A stretch of 64,000 nt of DNA from Lophius americanus (taxonomy: Eukaryota; Chordata; Actinopteri; Lophiiformes; Lophiidae), in assembly GCA_037951165.1 (NCBI GenBank), contig JBBDHG010000037.1, forward strand, positions 1,534,001-1,598,000, written 5' to 3'. Under the pieces are notes generated by a model that did not search any database, was not told the origin of the DNA, and saw only the letters and a list, made by a program, of their open reading frames with translations. Made by a program: the position numbers and the translations under genes. This document shows positions 26,201 through 40,900 of the stretch, in pieces (position 1 is the first letter of the stretch; every line of letters begins with the position of its first letter).

Positions 26201-29200
26201 TCGGAAGTCATACAAATGGGAATCTTTCCCGTTTTAACCTTCCCTGCATATATGACATGAATGCAACATTACCATAGATACAAAGTGTTTTAGGTGCCAA
26301 GCACAACACCAGTTACAGGATAGTGGCCCTTTGAGGGCAGACCCGATTTCAGTTCGAGACATCACCCTTCTGGCCCTGCCCCAGAACTTAAACCCATTAT
26401 TATATCCCACGAAAAGTCTGGGATATTATGGAATATTCATGCCGCGTCCATAAAATATACCTTGTGTTAATGTAATAACTCTAAACCTAATTCATGGATA
26501 ATTTTCAAATTTTATACCTTCATAGATGTTTATGCCAGGAAGAACTGGATAGATTTTGGTAAAGGTTTCTGTATAGTTCTAACCCTAGGGGGTGCCTATT
26601 CACCAATTTTTTTGGGCCAAAATTTCGCAACCATTGGTCGTATTTAGTCCAAATTAGGTGCATATCGATTGACTCGCGATTATCTATCTTCTATATATCA
26701 TGTTTTACTCTAGTATTTCATATTTTACTGAGGGGGGGAGTTTTTTATGAAAGATACTGTTTTTCGGACATTACTTTAAATTTAATTTGAGTACTTCAAT
26801 TGGGGACTTTCGGAGATATACCCTTGCTGACGGGGACCACAACACCGGACTAGTTAATCAGGGGTGTCACCCACTGGATATGTTTTATTCTTTAACGATT
26901 TCTGTATGGGTGGACATGTTTTACGTGGGATGCACCTACATGTTGTGTCTGCGTATTTACATGTGTGTGTAAGTTGTATAAAAGTGTCAAAAGATTGTTG
27001 TCTTACAGCTTATCACTGTTTTTTTCTCAATCTCATCTTCCATCCTCTTTCTTTACAGCTCAGATTAGTCTGTTAAGAAAGAGACAAAAGACAGAGAGAT
27101 AATCCATAATCTCTCCTACAGCAGGGAAACTTACAAATATCTTATAAATGTGTTCAAGATTTGACTATAATCTTGTGCGCACTTACTGTTTGTTTCCTCT
27201 GTCATTTTAAGGTGGTTTCCATGGGTCTGTATGTGGGCGAACAGGCTTATCTGCGAAGCAGCTGGAACATCCTGGATGGCTTCCTGGTTTTTGTGTCTTT
27301 AATTGACATAGTCGTGTCCATGGCTGGTGGGGCCAAGATCCTTGGTGTACTTCGAGTTCTTCGGTTGCTCAGAACTTTGCGTCCCCTCAGGTATGGTCAG
27401 AGACATGTCTCTTACCTTTCTTATATTTTCACAGTGGTCCCTTTTTGTTTGTCTAATAGCAAGATTAGACACCAAAAAAAAAGAACTACCTCAACTGCTA
27501 TTGCAGATAATCATGAAAGTTGGTAGAAAGTTTGGGCAGGAAGCCAGGAAGAACACACTAAATTTTGGAGGGAATCTTAATTCTTGAATATCTGTTCAGT
27601 TTTTGGGCTAATTTCATGAAAGGTTTTAGAAGAGTGGATCAAATAAGGGACCACTCACTTTTGTAGCGGATCCTGAATAAATAGATTGTTTTCCTATGAA
27701 TGTATAATGTCTGAGCTTATCATCAATAAAGATTTTACAATTTATACATCATAGTAATTTCTAATTTTCCCTACCTTTATTGACGTTTTATCTTTTCACT
27801 CCTTTCCCCTCTTCAGGGTGATCAGTCGGGCTCCAGGTCTAAAGCTGGTTGTGGAGACCCTCATCACCTCCCTCAAGCCAATTGGCAACATAGTCCTCAT
27901 CTGTTGTGCATTCTTCATCATCTTTGGCATTCTTGGGGTACAGGTAGGTCAAAAAGATCAAATGTTTCAGTCGTGCTTGTTGTGAACGATAATCTATTCT
28001 TTTATTATTCTTTGCAAGGGTGAGCTGCTTTCCTTGATAACTTTAAAGCAGCAGTACTTTCTCAAGTAAATTGTCATCATCCTCATGATTGTGTTATGAC
28101 TGCTCAACATTTTCATGCACAGGGGTCTTCGCTTTGACCAGCTACTTCTTCATTCAGAAGCAGCAGACTTATTACTCTGTTTCATGAACGTATAATCGCA
28201 CTGAAGGCGTGTTCTCAATGTTCTCCCACTCACAGCTGTTTAAAGGCAAGTTCTTCTACTGCCTTGCCCCTGATGTCAAAAACATCACCAACAAGTCTGA
28301 CTGTCTACAAGCCAACTATAAGTGGGTCCATCATAAGTATAACTTTGACAATCTTGGACAGGTCAGTGTAACACATGGGTTCACTGCATCAGATAACATC
28401 GTGTTTGTAAGGCGGTTGTGTGAGAGATAATTTCTTCTCTCTCCCTAAAAGTAAGCATAATTAATGGTTTGCCTTTTTGCTCTCTGTACGCTGTCGTCCA
28501 GGCTCTTATGTCCCTGTTTGTACTCGCCTCCAAGGACGGCTGGGTCAACATCATGTATCACGGCCTAGATGCAGTGGGTGTGGACCAACAGGTATGTATA
28601 TATGAGAACTGCATTTTATAGGTAACAGAAAACTTAAGTCACCTTCTATCTGGCTAAATGTTTCTGTCCCTCCATTTTTTTATTCATTATTTTCTACGAT
28701 CAAACACAACGCTTCAACCCAGCCTGTGACCAACAACAACCCCTGGATGCTGCTGTATTTCATCTCCTTCCTCCTCATCGTCAGCTTCTTTGTCCTCAAC
28801 ATGTTTGTTGGCGTGGTGGTGGAGAACTTCCACAAGTGCCGCCAGCACCAGGAGGTAGAGGAGGCTAAAAGGCGGGAGGAGAAACGCCAGCGCCGCATGG
28901 AAAAGAAGAGGAGAAGTAAGAGAAAATGGAAGGGGAATGGAATGAGTCAGAAGCTGGAAGAGAAATAGAAACAGTAGGGAATATAGTTGGGATTTGTTGA
29001 TAATAATGTGTGCACTCAGATAAAGAACTTTAAGAACACTTTAAGCTAATGTAAAGTTACGTTGTTAAGGACAAAAAAATGTATATAAGAGAAGCTTTTT
29101 ACATAACTTCAGAAAACTCTTTCTTTAATTAGGAACTTCTCATCAGATACAAACACGAATGATATGTGTGGTAAACATTAATTGGTTTATCTTTCTACCT

Positions 29201-32200
29201 ACAGAAGCCCAAAAGCTGCCCTATTTTGCCAGCTACTGCCAAATACGCCTGATGATCCACACACTGTGCACAAACCACTACCTGGATCTCATCATCACCT
29301 TCATCATCTGCGTCAATGTTATCACCATGTCCTTAGAACACTACAATCAACCTCATGTAAGATAGCCTGCACCTGTATGTTAAGTTGTGAGTATGGTGCT
29401 AAGTGGAGTGTGGGGGTAAACTGGTGTGTCAAGTCAGATGTGTGGGCCTTGCAGAAAGCACAGATCTAGTAGTTGTTTCTCTAGATTCACAGAGATGCCT
29501 CGTACGTTCTTGCATTTATCCAAATGAATAGAGATTTTGGAACTAAGTTGTGACTTTCCACAAAATGTACCTCCAAATCAGTCATTTTTTATCCAGAGTG
29601 TTATTATTATACCATACTTCATCCTTAGATAAAACTGCCCCTTACCCGAAAAAATCAGTATCTAAACTCCTGACTGGTCAGCCACCATGAAACTATATCC
29701 AGGCCCACACAAAGAGGCTGTGATTGCACTGCTGATTTGATGCGAGCTGCTGTCAGAGCGGCGTCAGCCATTCAGTACATGTAACTGTTCATTCATGTGT
29801 GATGAATGGAGGTTTAGACGTCTGATAGCATTCTTGTGAAAGAGGGAAAACTGATTATCTTTGCGATAAGATGCCCAATTGACCTTTAAAGGGGACCAAG
29901 CTCTCTCCACTGACTGAGCATTAGATAAATATCACTGGTCTTGACTGTATATGTCAGCTGTTGGTTCTGACATTTGAAATCATCTCACTTGTTTGAAGCT
30001 GTAGCTCCATTTATGAATGAACCAACAGCCAGAGAGAGTAGTCTCTGAATTTATATGAAGCTGGACAGTATGTTGAAAACACTTGTAACATGTGTACTTT
30101 TGTGATATTTTGAATACTTCACAAGCATTTTCCCTAAAAATATGTTGTGAATGTGTGTGTCTATCTGTGTGTATCTGTGTGTTGCTCAAAAAAATGTAAG
30201 ATAATCTGTCTCTAGCATGCTGGATTTGGTCAATGATAACGATTCCATTCCTATGATATTCACCCTCTCCCACCCTGTTTCACACACATGAACAAACACA
30301 CACACATGCACAAACACACACACAAACATACACACACATGCCCCTCTCTCTTTTCCCAGTCCTTGGATCTCGCCCTGAAGTACTGCAACTATTTCTTCAC
30401 CTCAACATTTGTGCTGGAGTCCATACTCAAACTCATTGCCTTTGGGTTCCGCCGCTTCTTCAAAGAGAGGTAAAGAATGTCTTTATAACTGATATTACGT
30501 GCTAACACGTTGATATTCAAAAAGAAACCAGCTTGATGTAATCGTTAACATCATCCTTCCACTGTAGGACTTGTTAATACTGTTCAAATGCAGACTTCAG
30601 TATAGGTGAAGGGAAGTGGCATGAGCGTTGTTAACCAGTTTTTCTTACCATTTTTAAAAAGACTAGTATGAAAAGATCAGCATGTTCATGTCTGTTCAGC
30701 CAAGTCAAATCCCACATATTTGGTTTGAAAAGTAAATATTGATGCAAACATTAGCTCTTTATCATGTTGGTTTAAATACTTTTTTTGCTTTTTTCATCTT
30801 AAACAGTTTGTGTATAACAATATTGACAGTACAAAAGATTATGAAATATGCTGATGTACATGAGGTATTGTCCTAAAATGTATTGAACAATAGAGGTTTG
30901 CAAGTAAAAGAAATGTCCTTGACAGTAATTGACAAAACCACACTGATGGAAGTGTTGCTGATTCAGTCTATGGATATCTCAAATGATTTCAACACTTTAA
31001 AGAAACTGGAATCCAGCAAGCCTATTAACGTTTTATTTTCACCCTACAGTGGATCACAGATAGGTGGAACATTTTTTTGTTGTGTAAAAAAATACACAAC
31101 TTCAAAACTAGACCTACTCTGTTAGCTGTGACAGTAAGGGTTTTGCCCTGAAAACACAACAACCCCCTGAATTGTACATGCAATCCCCCTCATTAAATGT
31201 TTATGATAGAAAAAGCTCTCCATAGTGAGTCAAATTTGAACTATTAAAGTAAACTATCAAACATTAAAGAAAGAGCTTACCAATTTGATTAATATGTACG
31301 AACCAAATTTGGACAAAATCAGACCAATGTAAGTTATGTCCAAAAGCGCTGTTTTTCATAGAAAAGGTCCCAAGAGAAAGTACAATATGAACTTTAGCAT
31401 TAAATATGAAATATACACGATATCTCCTTTAGTCCATTCATATTCACCAAATTGGGATTAAATCGGACCATTGGTTGAGAAAATATGGCTCGAAAACTAG
31501 ATAAAGAAAGATAAGATTGCCCTAGTTTTGGAAATATAGAACTGACCTTTTCCAAAAGCAATTCAGTCATACCTCACACTAATGTCTGTGGTAGCATAAA
31601 ATTTGTTAGTGATCCAGATCCTCATTTTTGAGGATCTGTGGCGGTGGTGATGACAAATTTGTAATATCCTCTACTTTTCGGGGACTTATTAAAACATAAG
31701 CACCAATCGAAATCTCATGAAATAGTCGTTAAAATGCATCAATTATCTGGAATTTGCTCATAAATTAAATGCTCAAAAATAAAAGCTAAAATATGACATA
31801 AATAAACATTGACCAGTATGATGTAGAAATATAATTTAGAACAACAGATTATGTTAAGTAATTTTAAACTAACCTTAATTACAGAAAACACTGTTTTTCA
31901 AAATTATTTCACATTTTATTTAAAGATTTCAACAAGGGGTATTGGTTGTTCAATAGAACAAGCAATGTGGGTTTGGGGATTCTCGCCTTGCTGTCAGGGG
32001 ACAGCAAACTAGTTTTGTTTACTCATAAAGCTTCTTCTCACTCCTTTGTGAATGATCCTCATAAAGTCTTGTAGTCTGTGATGCCTCATTATTTAGGAGA
32101 TTGTTGTTTTGTGTGATGAAACCTGATAACAAAAATCACACAGGCTCTAAAAACTCCCTTATTGTGACACCGGCTTGAATTTTGTGAAAGACTAACCAAC

Positions 32201-34898
32201 TCATTTAAATTTAAAAGAATTGCTGGGGAATAAACTTGAACATATGTAATATATTTTTTTTTTATAATTTGACAGCCTTAGAATTTATTGATGCAGATGC
32301 TGCCTTAAAAAGTACAGTTCCTGGGCATATATATTAACATATTAAGCATTATAGCATATTAAGACAAACAAATAAACTATACTATATATATATATATATA
32401 TATATTATCCTACATTTTCATTCACAGTTGGATTAATAATTAATGTAAGTACAAACTTATTTATCTTCAATTAACAAATATAACAAGATAAGAAATTCCT
32501 CTGAAGAGGAGAACTTCTCATACAGTCATTATTTATTGGATGAAATAATTAGGAATCACCAGCTCTTCCTAGTCTGTTAACTCGATTATTGTGAGATTGT
32601 TGATCTTTCAATTTTATTCAACTCTCTGTGCTCACCTTAGTTTGACCTTTATTGGAAACAGATTTCCACACCGGACTGTTCACTCCCCTATTTATTCACT
32701 CAGAGCCCAGCCTAATTGATTTGTCGCTCAGTCCACAGTACCTGGACCGATGTCTTACTCTTTCAGGGATGTTTGGCGGCTAATGAAAGGTAGAGGAAGA
32801 TATGGGGGGTAAATTACACTGATGGTAGGTTTCCGTTAATAACAGGTGAGGCAGTTAGGAGGCAAAGGGAGATGTGGATAAGAGTTTGATTATATATTGG
32901 AGTGGAAGATTGTCTGATCAAAAGACTAAAAGGTTGAGCGCAAATTCGTAAAAAATGAGAAATGGGTGGATATAGACAATTTTTCACATGGTTATCAGAT
33001 GGCACTCAGTTTCTTTTTATGTAATGTCAGCAACTGCCGTGATCAGCCATCGTGCAGACTATGATTTATAGGCTAAGGCAACTCAGGCCAGCTTTAGAAT
33101 TGGGTCACTGGAGTAGTAGGTAGCAAAGAAACACAAAGCCACATGTACCAAAATCCCCCTTAATAACAATTTGTGTATGGTATATCTATCAGGTGGTTAT
33201 GTAGGTTTTTAGGCTAGAAGTGAATGAGATATTAAAGAACAACCAAATTGAATTGTACTTTTTGAGAAGTAAAAGGTTCATTTTTTTAAACGGTGAGCTC
33301 AGTTATTAATCTGTTAAGACTAGGCCTATGCTGACATCCCCAGAAGCAAGGGAAAATCCTCAAAAAATCCCATTCTCCTGATTGATTGCCTCAAATTTAA
33401 ATTTATATCCACAGACCTTTTTCTGAAAAAGCTCCAAGAAGTGAATTAAATATGAACTATTACAGTAGAATATGATATATACATGATTCGATCCATATGC
33501 ACTAAATTTGGACTAAATTGTATCAATTGTTGAGAAATGATGGCCTGAAAACTTTTGAAGCTATAGATCCCCCTAGTGTCAAAAAAACAACAGACCTTTT
33601 CCAAACATCAATCTATCAAGTTATTCCTCCCGCTAAGGTTTTTGTGGGTTTATGATTTGAAAATGATCCATTCAATGGTTTTTGTGTCAACATGAAGGAT
33701 CTCCTCCAGCGGCAACGACGATTGTATAAAATCCCCCACTGTTCGCAGATATTTTACATATATTGGAATGGAGAGGTTGTATTTGGGGTAAAAGTGGAAA
33801 AAAAAACAGAAATAAGCAAACCCACGGTCAGGCAGGCCATAACAAACAAAGGAAGCATCAGTATTGTGTATTAAGATATTGTGTCATATACTGCTGTCAT
33901 TTGCACTTTTAATGAAAGAGTTTAGCATCTACATGAACGGATAAATTAGCAGTGGCAAATGTTTCAGAGCTCTGGATGCCTTGTTCTGTGATCTCAACCT
34001 GATAGTATCACAACACACATCTATTTGCAGACTATCTTCCAAAAATCTCTGGAAATAAATGTGTACCACAACACCCTGAAGCAATTACTTGAGGTGAAAA
34101 GATAAACAAAAGGTATAAATAAATAACCGGTATGTGACCGAGATATATATCTATATCAGGAAAAGGCCTTCATGTCAGATGCTTCAGTGATTAATGTCGC
34201 TTCAATTTGATTCCCATCAAATTTATCAGAGAGCAACGTGTTAAAGGGGGCGGATAGTTAACTACACATCTCTCATGTCAGACAGCGGATTGTAGGATCC
34301 GACTGCTGATTCTTCTCAAATGTCTGCCAATGAAAGTCCCAGTATGCAGTTTACGTTCTGTGTGTTGCCATGCCTTCATGAGTAGTCACATGAGTATGTG
34401 TGTATTTCCGTAGGTGGAACCAGTTAGACTTGGCCATTGTGCTTCTGTCCGTAATGGGTATCACGCTGGAAGAGATTGAGATCAGTGCTGCCCTTCCCAT
34501 CAATCCCACTATCATCAGGATCATGAGAGTATTGAGGATAGCTCGAGGTACATGCACCACTATCACTATCACACATACACACACGCACACAAAATCACAA
34601 GTCTTCTCCCGGCCACACTTCCTGTAAATCTTTTCAGTGAGCAGGATATTGTCGTGGTCATGACAATGCATTAAAATGTAACTGTTGTAACTATAAAACA
34701 CTTTTATTAGGTCAGTTAGCTGGGGTATTGCCACTAATTTCTAAAAGGTTGCTTTAGTGCATGTATGCATGTCTGTGCGGGAGGTTGGTGTGCATGATGG
34801 TGCAAATTTAGAACTGATCTTTCCACAGTTTAATGTTAGCCATTTAGTCTTAATTGAACCGGAGGGATTTCCCCCTAAATACCCATACCTAAAATCTG

Positions 34899-34955
<57 letters not shown>

Positions 34956-37900
34956 GTCTTGAAGCTGCTGAAGATGGCGACTGGAATGAGAGCCCTATTG
35001 GATACAGTGGTTCAAGCCCTGCCTCAGGTACACACACACACACAATTGCGCATAGTGTCATTGCATCTTTCTTTTTTTTCACAAATACACACATTCCGCA
35101 CTCCTAGAGAGACGGTAGAGTCACTGTCAGTAACCAGGGTGGTATGAGCCCCCCCGTTTTCTTTCTCTTTTGGCCTATAGGCAACTCTAATAGATGACTC
35201 ATTCCAGAACCACAAGCTAGTAGACTGGCGCACACATTACAAACGCACACGCACGCACACACAGGGTTTGTACCTTTTTTAACTTTCAGCACCATGGAGA
35301 GCAACCCAGACTCCCACTGTGACCACAGACTGTTGCAAACAGTAGGAGCTTCTTAGACATTGTTTGTGGTTCATTTACGTGAATCAGTCAGTTTCCCGGC
35401 TGACCCTGTGTTGTCCTAAATATTCCAAATCCCTGAAAACTTTGTTTAATTTTTTCTATGAGCTGATCGTCTTTCTGAGAGAATTAGTTTGAAATTGAGC
35501 ATCAATCCTCATTTATTAACCAATGAAATCACAGAAAAAATCTTGACTTTGTTTTCAATTCCAACCCATTGCTATTTTGCAAGGGTTTGCTGAGCAAAGT
35601 CATTATTAAAAAAGAAAACTATTCCACAATGTGGAAATTTGCCTTCGGTTTCACAATAAAAGCCGGTTGTAAAAACACACAACATGTTTCACAAAACTGT
35701 ACAACATAAAGCATACACATATATAAAAAATATATTAAAATAAATGCATATTGTCCTTATATAAAATATTGCTTGACCACAGCAGAGCCAGTGCTCCACT
35801 CTTGGTCTTAGTCTCGTCTCCCCTATATTCATTTATTACTCTGACAGCATTTTTAACAGGATTTCTTATATTCATTTTTTGTTTGCCATCGATAATGTAT
35901 ACCACCTCCCTGAGGGTAAAAATTCAAATTTTACAATAGAACGGATGAGAAGGGTCATTGTTGATTCTCTCAGCTTCGCAGAAGTTCATCATACCATTAA
36001 CTGAGCAGCTTCTGATGTTCCCCTATGATTTTAGAGGCCATGTTCACCGTCTCCTGAAGCTTCCTCCTTCTCTTGAGCTTAGCTTATCAAAACTGGAAAT
36101 GGGCAGAAAGGTGGAAACAAATTTTTCCTACACAGGAGCATAAGAGAACAATTGAGAAGATAAAACATTGCCCTCTATTCTGAATGAACAAAATCAGTAT
36201 ATGATTAATTCAGAAACACACAGCATGATCTTCAAAATCAACCAGGTATCAGGATTTTTCAGCAGTTTTCTTTATCACCTCATAATGTGTTTCAGATGCA
36301 TCATCTCATACCTTTAAAGTATCTTATAATATTCAACTTATCTTGGGGAAATACCATCATTTCCAGTAGATCTGAGAAAGGGCTTGATTTCCTTACGTGC
36401 CTACGTAAAGTCAACAAACTAATAATGCTACCGTATCTATATTACTTTAAGATGTGAATATCCATCTCTCACTCTAAGACAAATATTAAGCTAAAAACTG
36501 TATCTGTCATACATCTAAATATCTTCTATCTATTTTAATCAACTTTCTGTATATCTAAACTGAAAAAGTGAATTCATGGGCAGGTCGGTTTCATTGTTAA
36601 TGCATAACAAGAAGATGCAGGTCCAAATCCACCTCTAGCTTTAAAGTTCCCTGTTGATACTCCAGCTTCCTCTCCGAGTTTGAACACATGCTCGAAAGGT
36701 GAATTGGTGATTTTAACCCTTTTCATCCAAAGACTATCACTGTGGAATCACTAAACCCAATACAGAATGTTGAAGTGGAGAAATAACTGGCAGGTCATAG
36801 AGGTGATGTTGAATGTTATTTAATGTGATTAATAAAGGCTCAGGGAAAGGGTTCATAGCAAAATGCCCTCCGACTCCAGAGGACTAAATTATCTGTAGGT
36901 GTGAGTGTGAGCATGATGACACTGTGTGTCAAGCTGTCGGCTGGAATAGGCTCCAGCCATTCCTTTTATACTACATCTAATATCTTTTTTAAAATATCAC
37001 GAAAAGTCAGGGATGTAACAGAATCGATATTGCATAAGGTGGATTTTTTATTTCTGACACTAGGGAAAACTTTATCATGTATTTATCATATTTTATTCTT
37101 AAGGGTTTAAAGCTTAACATAAATTTGAGGAGTTCGTTCAGGGGGATTGCTTGTTCAACGCAGGGGGTTGAGGGCTTTTCTTTCAGGGAAGACAGCATAC
37201 GCTCATTTTGATATTTGCAAGAACTTCCCCCTCCATTGAGCCAATTTTGTTTTCAAACTCCGGGAATGAAAGAAAATATTCTAATGTTCCTTTAAACAAT
37301 GGTCAACTGACTGACAGAAAAACAATTTTGCTGCAAAATGGGAAGTAGAGCAGATGTCACATGACCCCACTGTCTGACCCACTGACTGTTGTGTGAGGGC
37401 AAGCAAACGGAGGGAACCAGGTGGTGTGGTGAAGGGAGGCCATGTAGAGGTGAGGAAGAACAGATTCCTTGTCTTTCTTTTCTATTGACCCCTGTCATTA
37501 ACACAGAGCCTTTTGCTCCATCCCAAGGGCATCGGGGGAGGTAATTAAAACTCAAGCTAATTAAACATTTTCAGGAGGTCTCTCTGTCTTTGTACGAGTG
37601 TGTATGAATCTACAGGCCCTGATTGAGAGTGAAAGTGTTGCTCTTGGTAAGAGAGTAACCTGAGGTGATATTACGCTATGTCTCACTGTGGAAATGAAAT
37701 GGCAAGCTGCCACATTTCTTCATTAGGTAATGTGGGATATTGAGAGCGGTATTGGCATTTCAACAAAGGCTTAATACCGCAGCCGAACCAGGGAGCAGGC
37801 AAACACTCTGCTATTGGTGTAAGAAGGCGACGGATAATAAGAATATCACTGGGGCACACAGGATCTAATGTATGCCAGAATAAAAGATCATGAGACACAT

Positions 37901-40900
37901 ATTTGGGAGGCCATGACAGGACGGACAGATGTGATGAAGGATCCGTACACTTAATAGCTCAATAATGTATTGGGAAATTAAGAGCAAAGCATTTTCACGG
38001 CTTGTCTTTGCAAAGACACGGCAAGACAAAGTCATTCTACCCACAATCTTTCTCCTTTATCTGCTGAAGCAAAAGACGGCAGCGCACCATCCCTTAACAG
38101 TAATAGCCTTTATCATATTGCACTGGAGTCTGGCCAGATGTTTTATGTCTTCCGTGGGAATACTCAGAAACTTACAGGATCACATTAAGCAGTTGTGGGG
38201 ATATTGTTGCAAGTCATTTGTGCATTGAGGAAGCTGTCCCTCCGAACCATTTTGCATTTAGCGCGTATAATTTGTGTCGAGAATATAGCTCTCCACCCTT
38301 ATTTCAAAATGAATTTAAATTAAATGATAATTTAATATTTAGGTAAAATAATATATACAATCTTTGGGTATATGTACAAAAACCTCCTTATACTAAATAA
38401 ATCGTAGTGCTTATTTCCATCCAATAGACGGTAAGTTGCTGTTTTGCACATCTGCATATAATGCAATGTTAGATTTATTCCAGTAAAATTGTATTTAAAT
38501 CTTACCGTGAATCCTTCTCTCTCATTAAAACTTCCAAAGTACATGAGTTTGCATGAGTTATAGTATCCCCAAAGAATCGGAGATATTACGGAATCGCCAC
38601 CGCCGATGACCTCTCGTGTTAACGCGATAACTCAAAATAATTTCATATCAATATAGACCATAATGCAAGGAAGACCTGGAATGAAAATTGGGAAAGGACT
38701 GTTGTATAATTCCAACACCAGGGGAAGCTTAATCTGCAAATGGGTTTGGGACATGTTTGTTTTTGTCCGATTTAGTCCAAATCCAGTGTAATGAATTGAC
38801 TTGCAGAGATCTTTCTTGTATATATAATACTTTTACTTTAATTGTTTTGATTTTACTCACTAGGGGGAGCTCATTTATGAAAAACTCGTTTTTCAAACAG
38901 AACATCATATTTAATTTTGGGATTTGTGGCCTTTCCGGGTACAGGCCCTTACTATCGGGGATGACTACGTAGGCCTAGTTCATTTTTCTAGTTTACTGCT
39001 CGACACAAGCGTGTCCCGTACTTCATTCTAAAGTGCTTTCCAAGTTTATATGCACCATAGATCTCAGGTTTTCACACTACATTTTTGTATGCCTTCCTCT
39101 TAAAACCTGCTTTCAACAATCAGCGATGAAAGTAGAACAGTTGTTCAGTGTCAACTGTATGAACAAGAAGATAAATAGATATTTGACCAGAGGGAGACTT
39201 AAGCACACAAGGCTGAATATTGCCTACCTATGAGATGTACTTTTACTGGATAAACACCCAGAAGAGTTTATGTAGAATTATTGCAGCACTCTAAATGAAG
39301 GGTTTTGAGGAAATTACCTGCATCATTTTCTGTCCAAAGGGACTCGACAGATGTCCATGATGTAATGGGGCACATTTGTTTACATTATCATATTTTATCC
39401 TCGTATTGGTTGGTCTTGATCTTGATGATAGGCATAAGCCAAAAATCCCCTCCACATGTACCTCAGCTGCTGTTTTCAAAATACATTCTGTGGGGAAATA
39501 TGATATAATATAGGAACAGGAAAAATACTAAAAGTATGGTAAAATTAATACCGAAGACAGCAGCATCAAAAAGTCTGTTCATTACGGAATATTACTGCAA
39601 TCATAACACTGCAATTCTGTAATGATTGTACCCAATAATATTACTGTTTGTTTCTTTGTTTCTCCACACCCTAAAAAAGGCGTAAGCTGACATGCGTTTG
39701 TCTATAACAGGCCTTTTGCTTTCTAAACTAGTGCCTGAACCTGCATTTCCTCTGCAATTTTTTGCAACTCTCCTTTTTGATTTGTGCTTTTCTGGCAAGT
39801 TTGTATTGAGATATGGTAATTTTGGGGGCAACCGAGGACAAAACATGGGAAAAGTGATTAGTTTGTCAATAAACAAAGTATGAAGTATAACATATGGTAG
39901 AGAATCATGCTCCCTGCTAGAAATAGGAGAATAAATGAATCCTTTCAAATATTTACAGTAGGACGATACGACCACCCCTCACCCACACTGTCGACAACAC
40001 TAAGTAGGGCTTTGCAGTGTGAGTATATCACCCAGTTTACCTCTGAAAGTAGACATGGGTGAACCAGAAACATTATTCATGAGTAGCAGCATCTGGGTAG
40101 CAATTTGAACACACCGCACCTCTGTAACAATTGTTCCAAGAGTCCCACATTCCACGCAAGACTTCTCTCTGATTGTTCTGCCAGTGACAAGAGAAAAGAG
40201 GGCTGATCAACACAAAATAATATCCATATACAATATGTATATAGTAGGCTATAATCCCATTCCATCTGATTTATGCTCATTTAAGCCTGTGCTCATTCTA
40301 ATTCTGATAATTATTCAAAAATAATTATTGATTTACTTTTCCTTCACGCTAGTCATATATTAAACACACCAAACACCAACACTAATATACATGCAGACAC
40401 AAATGCAAACACACACACATACATGGAGAAGCTGAGGAGAAGGTTAAAAAAAAAATAGAAGATAATATAGGTTATGTTTTTTGTTTTTCTCGTACACAAC
40501 TTGGGCCTTTTCTTTCCACCTTCCGTTTAGTCCAGAATGTCTTCATGCTCTTCTTGTGCTTCTTTCTGATGTCATTGTTAACACATCTATATCTGTCAAA
40601 GCTGCCCTCGTCTGTATCATATCAACCATAACTCTGTCTGGAGTGGTGCTTGTCATTTTGGAGCTTGAGTTCCCACAGGATCTTGGATCTGTTCTTCCAA
40701 GTACTTTCTGTGGTGCCTCGCATTGGGACGTGGGGACTTCTAATCTGTGCTCTGCACAGATGTTCCTCTACACCATCCCAGCCACTTGGTTGTGCCTCGC
40801 TGTGAATGCTGTCCCATCAAGCATCTTAAAGCCTCCTTCTATGGTCTGGACTGTCTCAGGAGCATCTTTTTACAGCCTGCAACTTGTGTCATGTCTGCTC

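Larger units (their letters stand above)
23794..27211 (+). other. cacna1i: intron between W14 and W15
   Basis: 3.4 kb. It contains a scrap of a GCCTCACAGCAAGAA-type fish repeat (24522-24582), a 3' fragment of family A (24650-24843) and a near-full family A copy (26400-26856). Between 24850 and 26390 I see nothing. Confidence 0.9.
30470..34413 (+). other. cacna1i: intron between W21 and W22
   Basis: 3.9 kb. It holds reverse family A copies (31105-31688, 33316-33738), a forward 3' fragment (31905-32014) and a TA tract (32384-32405). The stretch 32410-33310 shows nothing I recognise. Confidence 0.9.

Noticed and set aside
28916..28968. Read-through of the W19 donor as a deliberate truncated isoform
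   Set aside because: The 17-codon extension to a stop is what any retained intron might give; no polyadenylation signal or conserved sequence supports it.
34351..34734. 127-aa reverse frame overlapping exon W22
   Set aside because: Antisense of the IVS3-S4 exon plus AC-repeat translation; the sense exon is certain.
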